A DNA stretch of 64,000 nucleotides. It comes from Ignavibacteriota bacterium (GTDB lineage Bacteria; Bacteroidota; Ignavibacteria; Kapaibacteriales; UBA2268). The notes beneath the pieces were generated by a model that worked only from the letters and a program-made list of their open reading frames with translations, did no database searches and had not been told where the DNA came from. Of this stretch, positions 40,830 to 50,133 are shown in pieces. How positions within the stretch are numbered: the first letter of the stretch is position 1; the number at the start of each line of letters is the position of its first letter. The stretch lies in assembly GCA_020437395.1 (NCBI GenBank), contig JAGQWJ010000009.1, forward strand, positions 1 through 64,000, given 5' to 3'. The translations under genes and the position numbers were made by a program.

Positions 40830-41934
40830 CTAAAAACTCTTTATATATAATGCTTGATGCTGTTTTACTTGCTGAAAGTTTTCCTAATTTATAACGTATT
40901 TCGACGAAATCTTTTCTGATTTTATCTAATAAATCACTATTATTCATGAATCTGTCTAATTCCTTAACAATTTTTGTAGCAGTTGCATCTTGCTGTATCA
41001 ATTCACTAACAACTTGTTTATTTAATAATATATTTGGCATTGCTAGATATTCTATATTAACTAAAAATCTACCAATTAAATAAGTTGTAATAGATGTTTT
41101 ATAAATCATTATAAAAGGCAAGTTAAGAAGTGTTGCTTCAAGTGTTGATGTCCCTGTCTTAACAATTCCAAAAATGCTAGATTTCATTGCATCTCTGCTA
41201 TTCTCATATATAATAACATCTGGGTTTGTATTTATAAAGGACTCATAAACTCTAGGATCAACACTCGGGGATTTTGATAATGCAAATTTATACTTTCCTT
41301 GAGTTTTTCTGATTATATCATCGAACAGTAATAGATGTGATTTTACCTCCTGGCTTCTACTGCCAGGTATCAAACAAACTTGATTATCAATTCTTGTACT
41401 ATTATCATCTAATTCGAATACTTCTAAGTCTAATGAGGGATGACCAACAAACTGAACATCCATATCAAACTGTTTGAAAAATTCTTCTTCAAATGGAAAA
41501 GCTACCAATAACTTATCCACTGAATTTGATAATTTTTTTGCTCTTTTCTTACCCCAAGCCCAAAGTTGTGGTGCAATATAGTAACATACTTTTTTATTAA
41601 TCGATTTTGCATAATCTGCAAGTCTCATATTTAACCCAGGATAATCAATAAGAATTACTAAATCAATATTACTATCTTGTATAATATTCTTTGATTTCGC
41701 TTCTAAGTGCTTAAAAAATCGGTATTTTTTTGCTACTTCCCAAAACCCTACTACGTTGATTTCACTAAAATTTACTATTGGTGTTAATCCTAATTCTTGC
41801 ATTTTCGGACCACCAATCCCAACAAACTTAAGATTATTGTCCAAAGATAATAATTCTCGCATCAGATTCGCTGCATGAATGTCGCCAGAGGGGTCACCAG
41901 CTGAAATAAATATTTGTTTTCTTTGTTTTACCAT
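40813..41934 (-). CDS. lpxB: Lipid A disaccharide synthase
   Basis: Joins UDP-2,3-diacylglucosamine and lipid X to the lipid A disaccharide. The 373-residue GT19 enzyme opens with ISAGDPSGDIHAANLM, then has FVGIGGPKMQELG, IDYPGLNMRLA, YYIAPQLWAWGKKRAKKL and LPGSRSQEVKSH, the complete LpxB pattern. It is the first gene of the lipid A operon with a DUF374 protein and lpxK, and it is divergent from dnaE with 93 bases between. Confidence 0.97.
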   Translation of the reverse strand: MVKQRKQIFISAGDPSGDIHAANLMRELLSLDNNLKFVGIGGPKMQELGLTPIVNFSEINVVGFWEVAKKYRFFKHLEAKSKNIIQDSNIDLVILIDYPGLNMRLADYAKSINKKVCYYIAPQLWAWGKKRAKKLSNSVDKLLVAFPFEEEFFKQFDMDVQFVGHPSLDLEVFELDDNSTRIDNQVCLIPGSRSQEVKSHLLLFDDIIRKTQGKYKFALSKSPSVDPRVYESFINTNPDVIIYENSRDAMKSSIFGIVKTGTSTLEATLLNLPFIMIYKTSITTYLIGRFLVNIEYLAMPNILLNKQVVSELIQQDATATKIVKELDRFMNNSDLLDKIRKDFVEIRYKLGKLSASKTASSIIYKEFLDENTY

Positions 41935-42027
41935 TTACTGTTAATAAGATTTTAAAACTAAGTTTTTATCTCATTCTGTTAAATCATATTTTGAATAATA
42001 TCAAATTTAAGACTTTAATAATAAAAT

Positions 42028-45000
42028 ATGTCAAAATTTATACATTTACAAAATCATACTGACTTTTCGTTACTTGATGCAATAACCACAACGAATGAGT
42101 TAGTGAAATCGGCTCTTGACTTTGAACAGCCAGGAGTGGCTATTACAGATAATGGGGTTTTATATGGTGCGTTCAACTTTCAAGAGCTTGCTAATCGCTC
42201 TGGAATAAAACCAATTATTGGAGTAGATTCTTATATTGCTCCAGATAGTCGATTTGAAAAATCGACTAATAAACAACGTTACCATAGACTTGTTCTGTTA
42301 GCAAAACATCGCGATGGTTATAAGAATCTAATTAAACTTTGTTCAAGAGCTTTTGTAGAGGGGTTTTACTATAAGCCACGAATAGATTTGGAGTTACTCA
42401 AAGAATATTCCGATGGTCTAATATGTCTTTCAGGTAGTAGAGGGAGCGAAATAGCAAGATCTATTGTTAATTCTAATATGCAAGATGCAGAATCTATTAC
42501 AAAAACATACCACGAAATTTTTGGTGATGACTTCTATTTACAAATTCAGAATCATAGCATACAGTTCGATGATAAAGTTTGCGAAGTTATACCTAAAATA
42601 GCGTCAAAGTTTAACATAAAAGTTGTAGCTACTAATGATACTCACTACAGATATAAAGAACATGCTGTAGCTCACAATATTCATCTCTATATTAAAGATG
42701 GTGGCAAATCAGAGGTAGATGTTACTAACCTTAGATTCGGTTCACCTGAGTTCTATATCAAATCTCCTGATCAAATGGTAGAATTGTTTAAGGAGAACCC
42801 AGATGCGATTGAAAACACTTACGAAATATTTGAAAAATGTGATGTAGATTTCAAAAGTAAAATTTACATGCCCAAATTTCCGATTCCTGAGACCTCTAAT
42901 TCATCTACTCTGGCAGAGTATTTAAGTGAGTTAGTTTACAAGGGATTGGAAGAAAGATATGATGTGATTACTGATGAAATAAGAGATAGAACTGCTTTTG
43001 AATTGAAAGTAATAAACGATATGGATTTCCCTGGATATTTCTTAGTTGTTTGGGACTTTATTAGGGCAGCAAGAGAGATGGGAATTAGAGTAGGTCCTGG
43101 AAGAGGCTCGGCTGCTGGTTCGATTGTAGCTTTTGCATTAAAAATTACTAACGTAGATCCACTAAAATATGATTTGCTTTTTGAGAGGTTCTTGAATCCA
43201 GATAGAAACTCTATGCCCGATATAGATATAGATTTTGCAGATGACAAAAGAGAAAAAGTTATCGAATATGTCAAAGATAGATATGGCGAAGAAGCTGTTG
43301 CTATGATTATTACTTTTGGAACCCTTTCTACTCGTGCTGTTTTGTCTGATGTTGGTAGGGTATTACAAGTTCCATTTAACAATGTCAAGGAGATAACCTC
43401 AAAAATTCCTGTTGTCAGAGGAGAAGTAACTAAACTTAAAGAAGCATTGGAACTTTCAGAACTTAGTCACATTAAGGAAAAAATAAAAAATCCAAAAGAT
43501 GACGAAAGTAAAAAGATTAAACAATTAATTGAATATTGTTTGATATTGGAAGATAGAAAAAGAAATGATTCTATACATGCAGCAGGCGTTATAATAGCAC
43601 CAAGTGATGTAACAGATTATATTCCAGTTAATGTACCGAAGAAAGCGCAGACCTCAAGCATAAAAACTGCTACACAATTTACAATGAAAGAAGTAGAATC
43701 AGCAGGCTTATTAAAGATGGACTTCCTAGGTCTCCGTACACTTTCAATAATTGAAAACACGCTTTCATCAATAAAGCGCAACTATGGAATTGAAATCGAC
43801 TTAGATGAGATTCCTCTTGATGATGAAAAGACTTATGAAATATTCTCAGATTATAAGGCAAATGCTATTTTTCAATTTGAAAGTCAGGGAATGCAAGAGT
43901 GGCTCAGGAAGTTAAAACCCAAATCTATTGAAGAATTAACAGCAATGAATGCACTCTATAGACCGGGACCAATGGATAATATTGGTGAATTCATTGATAG
44001 AAAATACGGTAAAAAAGAAATAACTTATCTACATCCATTGCTTGAAAAATCATTAAGCAATACTTATGGTATTATTGTTTACCAAGAACAAGTGATGCGT
44101 ATTACACAAGATATTGGCGGGTTTACTCTTGCTCAAGCAGATATTGCTCGTAAAGCTATGGGTAAGAAAGATAAGAAGACAATGCATAGTTTAATGAGCA
44201 AATTTGTTGATGGAGCGGCAAAAAATAATATTGATAAGAAATTAGCCACAGAAATTTGGGAATTGATTCTGAAGTTTGCTGAGTACGGGTTTAACAAATC
44301 CCACTCTGTTGCTTATTCACTATTGGCATATCAGACTGCATATTTAAAAGCATATTATCCAGCTGAATTTTTAGCTGCTAACATGACTGCTGAATTGAAC
44401 GACCAAAATAAATTAGTTAAGTTAATTGATGATGCAAATAACTTAGGAATAGTCGTTCATCCACCGAATATTAATAAATCTTCCATTTTGTTCGACGCGA
44501 AAGACAATGAAATTTACTTTGGTTTAGCTGGAATTAAAGGTGTTGGAGTTAATGTCTTAGAGAAAATAATTGAGGCGAGAGATTTAAAAGAATTTGAATC
44601 ATTTGCTGATTTCTGCGAAAGAGTGGATGACAAAGTGATTAATAAAAAAACGCTCGAATCACTAGTTTGTTCAGGAACATTTGATTCCATTGAAAATGGT
44701 CTTCGTGCTGCTTTATTTGAATCTATTGATATGGCAATAGACTTTTCTAAATCGTTTAGTAATAAGGAAACAGAAAACATTGATTCGCTTTTCTTAGGTG
44801 TAGAAGAAGAGGAGGTTGAAAAATTTAGATTGGCTAATGTTGAAGAGTGGGACGATAAAACAAAACTTATTAAGGAAAAAGAAGTTCTAAATTTCTATAT
44901 TTCTGGTCATCCTTTGCGTGAATATGATGTATTAGTTAAGTCATTCAACAAAATCAGTTTTGACCAATCACCATCGGAATTAAAAGCTCAAGAAATTACT

Positions 45001-45522
45001 GTTTGTGCTTATGTTTCAAATATGGTGGTCAAGTTGAATAAAAAGGGAGATCCTTTTGCTATTTTGACAATTGAAGACTATTACTCTAAAGCAGAATGCA
45101 TTGTTTGGGTGAAAGAGTACAGTGAGTTTGGTGAAAAGCTCTCTAAAGATAAGGCATTATTGATAGAGGGCACAATAAAAGAGGGTGAGGAGTCACTTAA
45201 AATCTTTGTTTCTAATGTATTGGATATTAATGAAGCTATAGATAAATATGGTGATGGCTATAAAATATGGATAGATTTGCATGATTCGGAGGCAAATACC
45301 AAATTAGATGTACTTAAAAATGATTTTTTTGATAGTAAAAGCACACCTAAACAAATTTATTTTAATATATTTGATAATGAATCTGGGTATAAAAACTGTT
45401 TTAAAACTGAAACTTTCAATATACCATTGAATTTGGAAATTATGAGCAAATTACAAGATCTATTTGATTCACGTGTTTCACTAATTATGAAAGGAACAAA
45501 TGGCACAAAAAGGTACTCTTAA
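42028..45522 (+). CDS. dnaE: DNA polymerase III subunit alpha
   Basis: The replicative polymerase, here 1164 residues, the normal DnaE length. It has an N-terminal PHP domain (1-270), the polymerase core with GPGRGSAAGSIVAFAL (palm) and MPDIDIDFADDKRE (two catalytic Asp, near residue 395), RPGPMDNIGEFIDRK, QEQVMRITQDIGGF, FNKSHSVAYSLLAYQTAYLKA, a helix-hairpin-helix segment and an OB domain near 985-1065. The PHP site is degraded: the His-x-His motif reads L-Q-N-H and the T-D-H motif reads ITDNG, so intrinsic proofreading is unlikely and an external epsilon (DnaQ) would be needed. Begins the longest plus-strand run in the window. Confidence 0.97.
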   Translation: MSKFIHLQNHTDFSLLDAITTTNELVKSALDFEQPGVAITDNGVLYGAFNFQELANRSGIKPIIGVDSYIAPDSRFEKSTNKQRYHRLVLLAKHRDGYKNLIKLCSRAFVEGFYYKPRIDLELLKEYSDGLICLSGSRGSEIARSIVNSNMQDAESITKTYHEIFGDDFYLQIQNHSIQFDDKVCEVIPKIASKFNIKVVATNDTHYRYKEHAVAHNIHLYIKDGGKSEVDVTNLRFGSPEFYIKSPDQMVELFKENPDAIENTYEIFEKCDVDFKSKIYMPKFPIPETSNSSTLAEYLSELVYKGLEERYDVITDEIRDRTAFELKVINDMDFPGYFLVVWDFIRAAREMGIRVGPGRGSAAGSIVAFALKITNVDPLKYDLLFERFLNPDRNSMPDIDIDFADDKREKVIEYVKDRYGEEAVAMIITFGTLSTRAVLSDVGRVLQVPFNNVKEITSKIPVVRGEVTKLKEALELSELSHIKEKIKNPKDDESKKIKQLIEYCLILEDRKRNDSIHAAGVIIAPSDVTDYIPVNVPKKAQTSSIKTATQFTMKEVESAGLLKMDFLGLRTLSIIENTLSSIKRNYGIEIDLDEIPLDDEKTYEIFSDYKANAIFQFESQGMQEWLRKLKPKSIEELTAMNALYRPGPMDNIGEFIDRKYGKKEITYLHPLLEKSLSNTYGIIVYQEQVMRITQDIGGFTLAQADIARKAMGKKDKKTMHSLMSKFVDGAAKNNIDKKLATEIWELILKFAEYGFNKSHSVAYSLLAYQTAYLKAYYPAEFLAANMTAELNDQNKLVKLIDDANNLGIVVHPPNINKSSILFDAKDNEIYFGLAGIKGVGVNVLEKIIEARDLKEFESFADFCERVDDKVINKKTLESLVCSGTFDSIENGLRAALFESIDMAIDFSKSFSNKETENIDSLFLGVEEEEVEKFRLANVEEWDDKTKLIKEKEVLNFYISGHPLREYDVLVKSFNKISFDQSPSELKAQEITVCAYVSNMVVKLNKKGDPFAILTIEDYYSKAECIVWVKEYSEFGEKLSKDKALLIEGTIKEGEESLKIFVSNVLDINEAIDKYGDGYKIWIDLHDSEANTKLDVLKNDFFDSKSTPKQIYFNIFDNESGYKNCFKTETFNIPLNLEIMSKLQDLFDSRVSLIMKGTNGTKRYS

Positions 45523-45694
45523 ATCAATATTATCCGCAGTAATAGCAATACTAATTGCTTATTTGTTGATAAAATTATTATTCGCAATTATTGGATTCGT
45601 TTTTAAAGGAATTCTTTTTCTATTATTTATAATTGCAATAGCTATTTTAGCACTCCCGATTTATACTATTTTAAAAAAGAAGGTTTTCAAATAA
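45500..45694 (+). CDS. Small two-span membrane protein
   Basis: A 64-residue protein starting MAQKGTLKSILSAVIAILIA, with two long hydrophobic stretches and a basic end (KKKVFK). The start lies 23 bases inside the dnaE 3' end and the stop overlaps the next start by one base (TAATG), so it is locked between the two genes in a coupled arrangement, which supports it as a real gene. No family known. Confidence 0.6.
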   Translation: MAQKGTLKSILSAVIAILIAYLLIKLLFAIIGFVFKGILFLLFIIAIAILALPIYTILKKKVFK

Positions 45695-46950
45695 TGAAAA
45701 AATTAATAATTATAGTTTTTTTTCTTTTTGCAATAAAGTTGTACTCGCAAGAAAATGTTATTAATGAATCTGCTGTAGAATTATCAAGGGTGCTTGGAAA
45801 AGAAATTTTTGAACTTAACGGAGTTCCATTTTCCCAACCAATAGTAACTGCTACAAATGCTACTGCTAACTCTGGTTTTTTTAATACAGCATTTATTCCG
45901 AGAAAAGATTCTCTTTACTTTAAAGTATCTGTAAACTATATGAATGGCTTTGTACCTGAGGCAGATAAAAGCTATTCACCTTCTTTTCCAACTGAAAAAT
46001 TCAATCTTTTTGAGGCCTCTAAATATGTGTCTTTTGGCGGTGGAGAGTTTAACGTAACTGATACAGTTGGACTATATACTTATCTTCTGAAAACCTTGTT
46101 ATATGACGGAATTGCAGACGGATCAATAGTAGTACCAGAAAGGACTGCTACTTTATTAGGTAAGGATAATAAGAATATTGAAATTACAAAAGGTTCTTTT
46201 AGAAAAAATGCAGAAAAAAGAATTTCAGTATTAGAAGCTTTAACAAATTCTAAACTTTCACAAGAACTAAAAGATGAAATTTATAAAACACTTGATGGCC
46301 TCCCGGGTTCATTTGATTTACCTAAAGGGTCTGGAATGAATACAATGCAATTCGCAGTACCTCAAATTGAAATAGGTTCGTATATGGGGACTGAATTACT
46401 TTTAAGATTCATCCCTAAAATCAATTATGGTGAAACTATTGGTGATTTCGGATTTTTTGGGGTAGGTTTAAAACATTCTATTTCTCAATATTTCTTTGAT
46501 TTTGATCAGGAAAGAACATTCGACCTTGCGGTTCAATTTGCATATCAAAAATCTACACTTGATAATATATTTGGTGAAACGAACGCACAACTAACTTCAA
46601 ATGCGAATATCTTGAATTTTAATATACAAGGTAGTAAAAATATAGAAGATATAGTTGATGTTTATACAGGTATCTCATTTGAGCAAATAGACATAGTAGC
46701 AGATTTCGTATATACTTTACCAATAGTAACCCAAATAGAGTTGGGATTAGTTGACGAGAATAAACAAGTTGATCCGGCAAGAGGTTATCCTGGTGATACT
46801 AAACCTCAAACTACATCGTTAACCGTTGATGATTTTAATATAAAATGGGTAATTGGTGTTAAAAAGGATTTTGGTCCTGTGGCAATTTTTGCTAGTTATA
46901 ACGTAAGTAAATTCGATATTTTCAATGGTGGACTGCTTTACAGTTTTTAG
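45694..46950 (+). CDS. DUF6588-like outer-membrane beta-barrel protein
   Basis: A 418-residue exported protein with a signal peptide (KKLIIIVFFLFAIKLYSQ). It contains SGFFNTAFIPRKDSLYFKVS near 50 and, later, MQFAVPQIEIGSYMGTELLL with RFIPKINYGETIGDFGFFG, a pattern of the DUF6588 family (pan-Bacteroidota proteins of unknown function with a C-terminal membrane barrel). The second half is made of alternating strands and ends in F (LLYSF), as outer-membrane barrels do. Preceded by a one-base overlap with the small membrane protein and followed three bases later by folD. Confidence 0.7.
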   Translation: MKKLIIIVFFLFAIKLYSQENVINESAVELSRVLGKEIFELNGVPFSQPIVTATNATANSGFFNTAFIPRKDSLYFKVSVNYMNGFVPEADKSYSPSFPTEKFNLFEASKYVSFGGGEFNVTDTVGLYTYLLKTLLYDGIADGSIVVPERTATLLGKDNKNIEITKGSFRKNAEKRISVLEALTNSKLSQELKDEIYKTLDGLPGSFDLPKGSGMNTMQFAVPQIEIGSYMGTELLLRFIPKINYGETIGDFGFFGVGLKHSISQYFFDFDQERTFDLAVQFAYQKSTLDNIFGETNAQLTSNANILNFNIQGSKNIEDIVDVYTGISFEQIDIVADFVYTLPIVTQIELGLVDENKQVDPARGYPGDTKPQTTSLTVDDFNIKWVIGVKKDFGPVAIFASYNVSKFDIFNGGLLYSF

Positions 46951-46953
46951 ATT

Positions 46954-47826
46954 ATGATGACAAAAATTATAGATGGCAAACAAATAGCCAATAAGATTAA
47001 AGAAGAAGTAAGAGAAAATACAGCAAAGCTTTACAAAGATAAAGGTATTAAACCTGGTTTAGCAATTCTATTAGTTGGTAACGACCCTGCATCCGAATCG
47101 TATGTTAGAAGCAAAGAACGTAATTCTGAGAATATGGATTTTCATTTTGTAATGGAGAGACGTGATTCTAACATCGCAGAAGACGAAGTATTAAATCTAA
47201 TTGATCAATGGAACAATGATGATGAAATACATGGTATTCTTATTCAACTTCCTTTACCTAAGCATATAGACGAGAATAAAGTATTATTGAAAATTAATCC
47301 TGATAAAGATGTTGATGGCTTTCATCCAGTCAATCTTGGTCGATTAGTCATTGGCTTAGAAGGATTAGTTCCTTGTACACCTGCTGGAATTGTTGAACTT
47401 CTTAAAAGAAGTGACATAGAAACGAAAGGTAAACATGTAGTTGTGCTTGGTAGAAGCAATATTGTAGGAAAGCCAGTTGCTAATCTACTGTATCAAAAGA
47501 AGGAAGGTGCCAATGCAATAGTAACAATCTGTCATTCGGCTGCCGATGATGTTTTCCAATATACTAAACAAGCAGATATACTTATTGTTGCAATTGGTAG
47601 TGCAAACTTCATAAAAGATGAACATATTAAAGAAGGTTGTGCTATTATAGATGTTGGTATTAATAGAATAGATGCTGACAATGAAAAAGGATATGAGATA
47701 GTTGGTGATGTTGATTTCAATAGTGTTATAGGAAAAGCATCAGCAATTACACCAGTACCAGGTGGAGTTGGACCAATGACAATTGCAATGTTAATGAATA
47801 ATACTTACAAATCTGCTTCGCAATAA
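46954..47826 (+). CDS. folD: Methylenetetrahydrofolate dehydrogenase/cyclohydrolase
   Basis: Bifunctional enzyme of one-carbon metabolism that interconverts 5,10-methylene- and 10-formyl-tetrahydrofolate. The 290-residue protein shows DPASESYVRSKERN (catalytic Tyr and Lys), HGILIQLPLPKHI, KDVDGFHPVNLGRL, CTPAGIVELL, VLGRSNIVGKPVANLL (NADP loop) and TPVPGGVGPMTIAMLM. The stop overlaps the start of the pseudouridine synthase gene by one base. FolD supplies formyl-folate for purine synthesis (purM is in this window) and for initiator tRNA. Confidence 0.97.
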   Translation: MMTKIIDGKQIANKIKEEVRENTAKLYKDKGIKPGLAILLVGNDPASESYVRSKERNSENMDFHFVMERRDSNIAEDEVLNLIDQWNNDDEIHGILIQLPLPKHIDENKVLLKINPDKDVDGFHPVNLGRLVIGLEGLVPCTPAGIVELLKRSDIETKGKHVVVLGRSNIVGKPVANLLYQKKEGANAIVTICHSAADDVFQYTKQADILIVAIGSANFIKDEHIKEGCAIIDVGINRIDADNEKGYEIVGDVDFNSVIGKASAITPVPGGVGPMTIAMLMNNTYKSASQ

Positions 47827-48566
47827 TGAGTAAAAATAATTTACCTTATGATATTATCTATGAAGATGAGTTTATTGTTGCGGTTAATAAACTCGCTGGA
47901 GTGCTCTCTGTTCCAGATAGATATAATCCTAATTTGATTAACCTTAAACAACTTTTAAAAGAGGAATATGGAGAGATTTTTGTAGTCCATCGTTTAGATA
48001 AAGGTACTAGTGGTATTATGATTTATGCGAAGGATGCCAAAACTCATAAGCTTTTTAATGAGATGTTTGAAAATCAAACTATAGAGAAAATCTACCATGT
48101 CTTAGTTAGAGGAATATTTCCTAAAAATGAAATTGATATTGATATTCCTATTATGCCTAGTCAAGGAAAAAAAGGGATGTCAATTCCTTCTGCAAGAGGT
48201 AAATACTCTTTAACTAAAGTCAAAGTTTTAGATAGATTTGATAGAGCAACTTTGTTAGAATGTAATTTGGTAACAGGGCGTTCACACCAAATTAGGGTTC
48301 ATTTATCAACTCTTGGGTTCCCACTCTACGTAGATAATGACTACGGTGGATTTGAATCATTCAAAATTTCTGATTTTAAGAAGAGGTTCAATTTGAAAAA
48401 GAATACTGAAGAAAGGCCTATACTAGACAGACTTTCTATGCATGCTTATTCAATTAAATTTGAACATCCAATAACGAAAGAAACAATATATTTAACTGCA
48501 GATTATCATCGTGATTTTGCTGCAATGCTGCAATTATTGCAAAAATACAATAAGATTTATCAATAA
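47826..48566 (+). CDS. RluA-family RNA pseudouridine synthase
   Basis: A 246-residue enzyme that isomerises uridine in rRNA or tRNA. The catalytic Asp lies in VVHRLDKGTSGIMIYAKD (about residue 56-73), preceded by VNKLAGVLSVP; other blocks are TGRSHQIRVHLSTLG and LYVDNDYGG. There is no N-terminal S4 domain, so it resembles RluA/TruC more than RluD. The modified position is not known. It overlaps folD by one base, and tilS follows 12 bases later. Confidence 0.92.
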   Translation: MSKNNLPYDIIYEDEFIVAVNKLAGVLSVPDRYNPNLINLKQLLKEEYGEIFVVHRLDKGTSGIMIYAKDAKTHKLFNEMFENQTIEKIYHVLVRGIFPKNEIDIDIPIMPSQGKKGMSIPSARGKYSLTKVKVLDRFDRATLLECNLVTGRSHQIRVHLSTLGFPLYVDNDYGGFESFKISDFKKRFNLKKNTEERPILDRLSMHAYSIKFEHPITKETIYLTADYHRDFAAMLQLLQKYNKIYQ

Positions 48567-48578
48567 TAGAACAAGAAT

Positions 48579-50060
48579 TTGAATACAAAAAATAAAAAAC
48601 ATAAGAAGTTTAAATACCCCGAGCTACTAACTAGTTTAGAAAGAAAGTCAAAAAAATATTTTGACTTTTTTAGTAAAGTTAAGCGAACATTGGAAGTAGA
48701 ACTTTATGTTGAGAAAAAATCTAAGATAATACTTGCTGTTAGCGGTGGTGTTGATTCTATTACTTTACTTGATATTTTCATAAACCTAAAAGCTGAAATG
48801 AATTTTGAGTTAGCAGTAATTCACTTCAATCATAAATTGAGAGAAAAAGAATCGGACAGGGACCAAAGATTTGTAGAAAAAGTTTGTAAAGCTAACGAGA
48901 TTAAATTCTTTAAGTCCTCAGCAAATGTTGAAAAATATGCTTCAGACAAATCTATGTCAATAGAAGAAGCTGCAAGAGTCAAACGATACCAATATTTTGA
49001 GAAAGTTTGTATAAAATATAAATATGAGTATTTAGCTACTGCTCACACTAAAAATGATTTGGCAGAGACATTTTTACTAAATCTTTTCAGAGGTAGTGGA
49101 CTCCATGGCTTGACTTCAATTCCGACCAGAAGAAGATTAACAAAAAATTCATTTGTAGTTCGTCCACTTATTAACTTAACAAAAGATGAGTTAATTGAAT
49201 ATGCGAATGCTCGAGATTTACAATGGGTAGAAGACAAGACTAATGATGAACTAATATACACTAGAAATAAAATCAGAAATCTCTTAATTCCTGAGATAGA
49301 AGAAAATTACAATCCTAATTTTGTTAATACTATTGAGAGAACTGCGTCAATAATAAAAAGTGCAAATCAGTTTGTAAGTGATTACACCGAGGCAAACTTC
49401 AAAAAAATATTTATAACGGCAATACAGGGGAAAGTTGAAATAAACTCACAATTCCTTGATTCTTATGCCGAAATTATACAAAACGAAATGGTTCGCAAAA
49501 CTCTTTCAAGATATTTTTCATTTCATCATGCACCTTATGAGATAACGGAAAGAATAGCAGAACTAACTAGCAAAAATGTAAATACGAAAGTTGAAATTTC
49601 CAATAATTTAATAGCACTAAAAGAAAGGGGAAAAATATTAATTCAGAAAGTAGTTGAAGAAAAGGTTGAAACTATAAATCAAATTATTGAGCCCAAAGGA
49701 TTAGTCAAAATAGGTGGTTATGAAATAAAGTTCTCTTTAGTTGAGCGGAAAGATGTGAATTTTGTCAAAGATAACAATGTGGAGTACTTTGATACAGAAT
49801 TTATGCCAAATAAACTTTTAATTAGAAATTGGATAAATGGTGATAAACTTACACCTTTCGGATTTGATGGTACAATTAAAGTCTCAGATTTATTGAACAA
49901 TAAAAAGCTAAGCAATAGTAGTAAAGAAAGTTTATTAGTTTTAACTGATAAAATAGATATTATTTGGGTTCTGGGCATAAGAATGAGTAACAAATACGCA
50001 GTTAAAAAAGATTCTAAACAAATTCTTAAAGCAGAAATACTTAAAAACCCTATAAATTAA
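48579..50060 (+). CDS. tilS: tRNA(Ile)-lysidine synthetase
   Basis: ATP-dependent ligase that adds lysine to C34 of tRNA(Ile2). The 493-residue protein has the P-loop ILAVSGGVDSIT (about 51-62), HFNHKLRE, EEAARVKRYQYF, ATAHTKNDLAETFLLNLFRGSG and RNKIRNLLIPEIE, then TilS substrate-binding and C-terminal domains (NWINGDKLTPFGFDG). There is an extra basic N-terminus of about 45 residues. The only start codon that covers it is TTG at 48579. tilS directly before ftsH is a common neighbourhood; the hpt gene often placed between is missing here. Confidence 0.95.
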   Translation: MNTKNKKHKKFKYPELLTSLERKSKKYFDFFSKVKRTLEVELYVEKKSKIILAVSGGVDSITLLDIFINLKAEMNFELAVIHFNHKLREKESDRDQRFVEKVCKANEIKFFKSSANVEKYASDKSMSIEEAARVKRYQYFEKVCIKYKYEYLATAHTKNDLAETFLLNLFRGSGLHGLTSIPTRRRLTKNSFVVRPLINLTKDELIEYANARDLQWVEDKTNDELIYTRNKIRNLLIPEIEENYNPNFVNTIERTASIIKSANQFVSDYTEANFKKIFITAIQGKVEINSQFLDSYAEIIQNEMVRKTLSRYFSFHHAPYEITERIAELTSKNVNTKVEISNNLIALKERGKILIQKVVEEKVETINQIIEPKGLVKIGGYEIKFSLVERKDVNFVKDNNVEYFDTEFMPNKLLIRNWINGDKLTPFGFDGTIKVSDLLNNKKLSNSSKESLLVLTDKIDIIWVLGIRMSNKYAVKKDSKQILKAEILKNPIN

Positions 50061-50133
50061 TAAATAAAAAATTTAAGTTTGGGTTTTGCGTCATACAAAA
50101 ACAAAATATTATACGAAATATAAGGCATATTAA

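Noticed and set aside
42936-43388. Minus-strand frame of 150 codons within dnaE
   Set aside because: It covers the catalytic core of dnaE in mirror and is Ser/Leu-rich with no motif.
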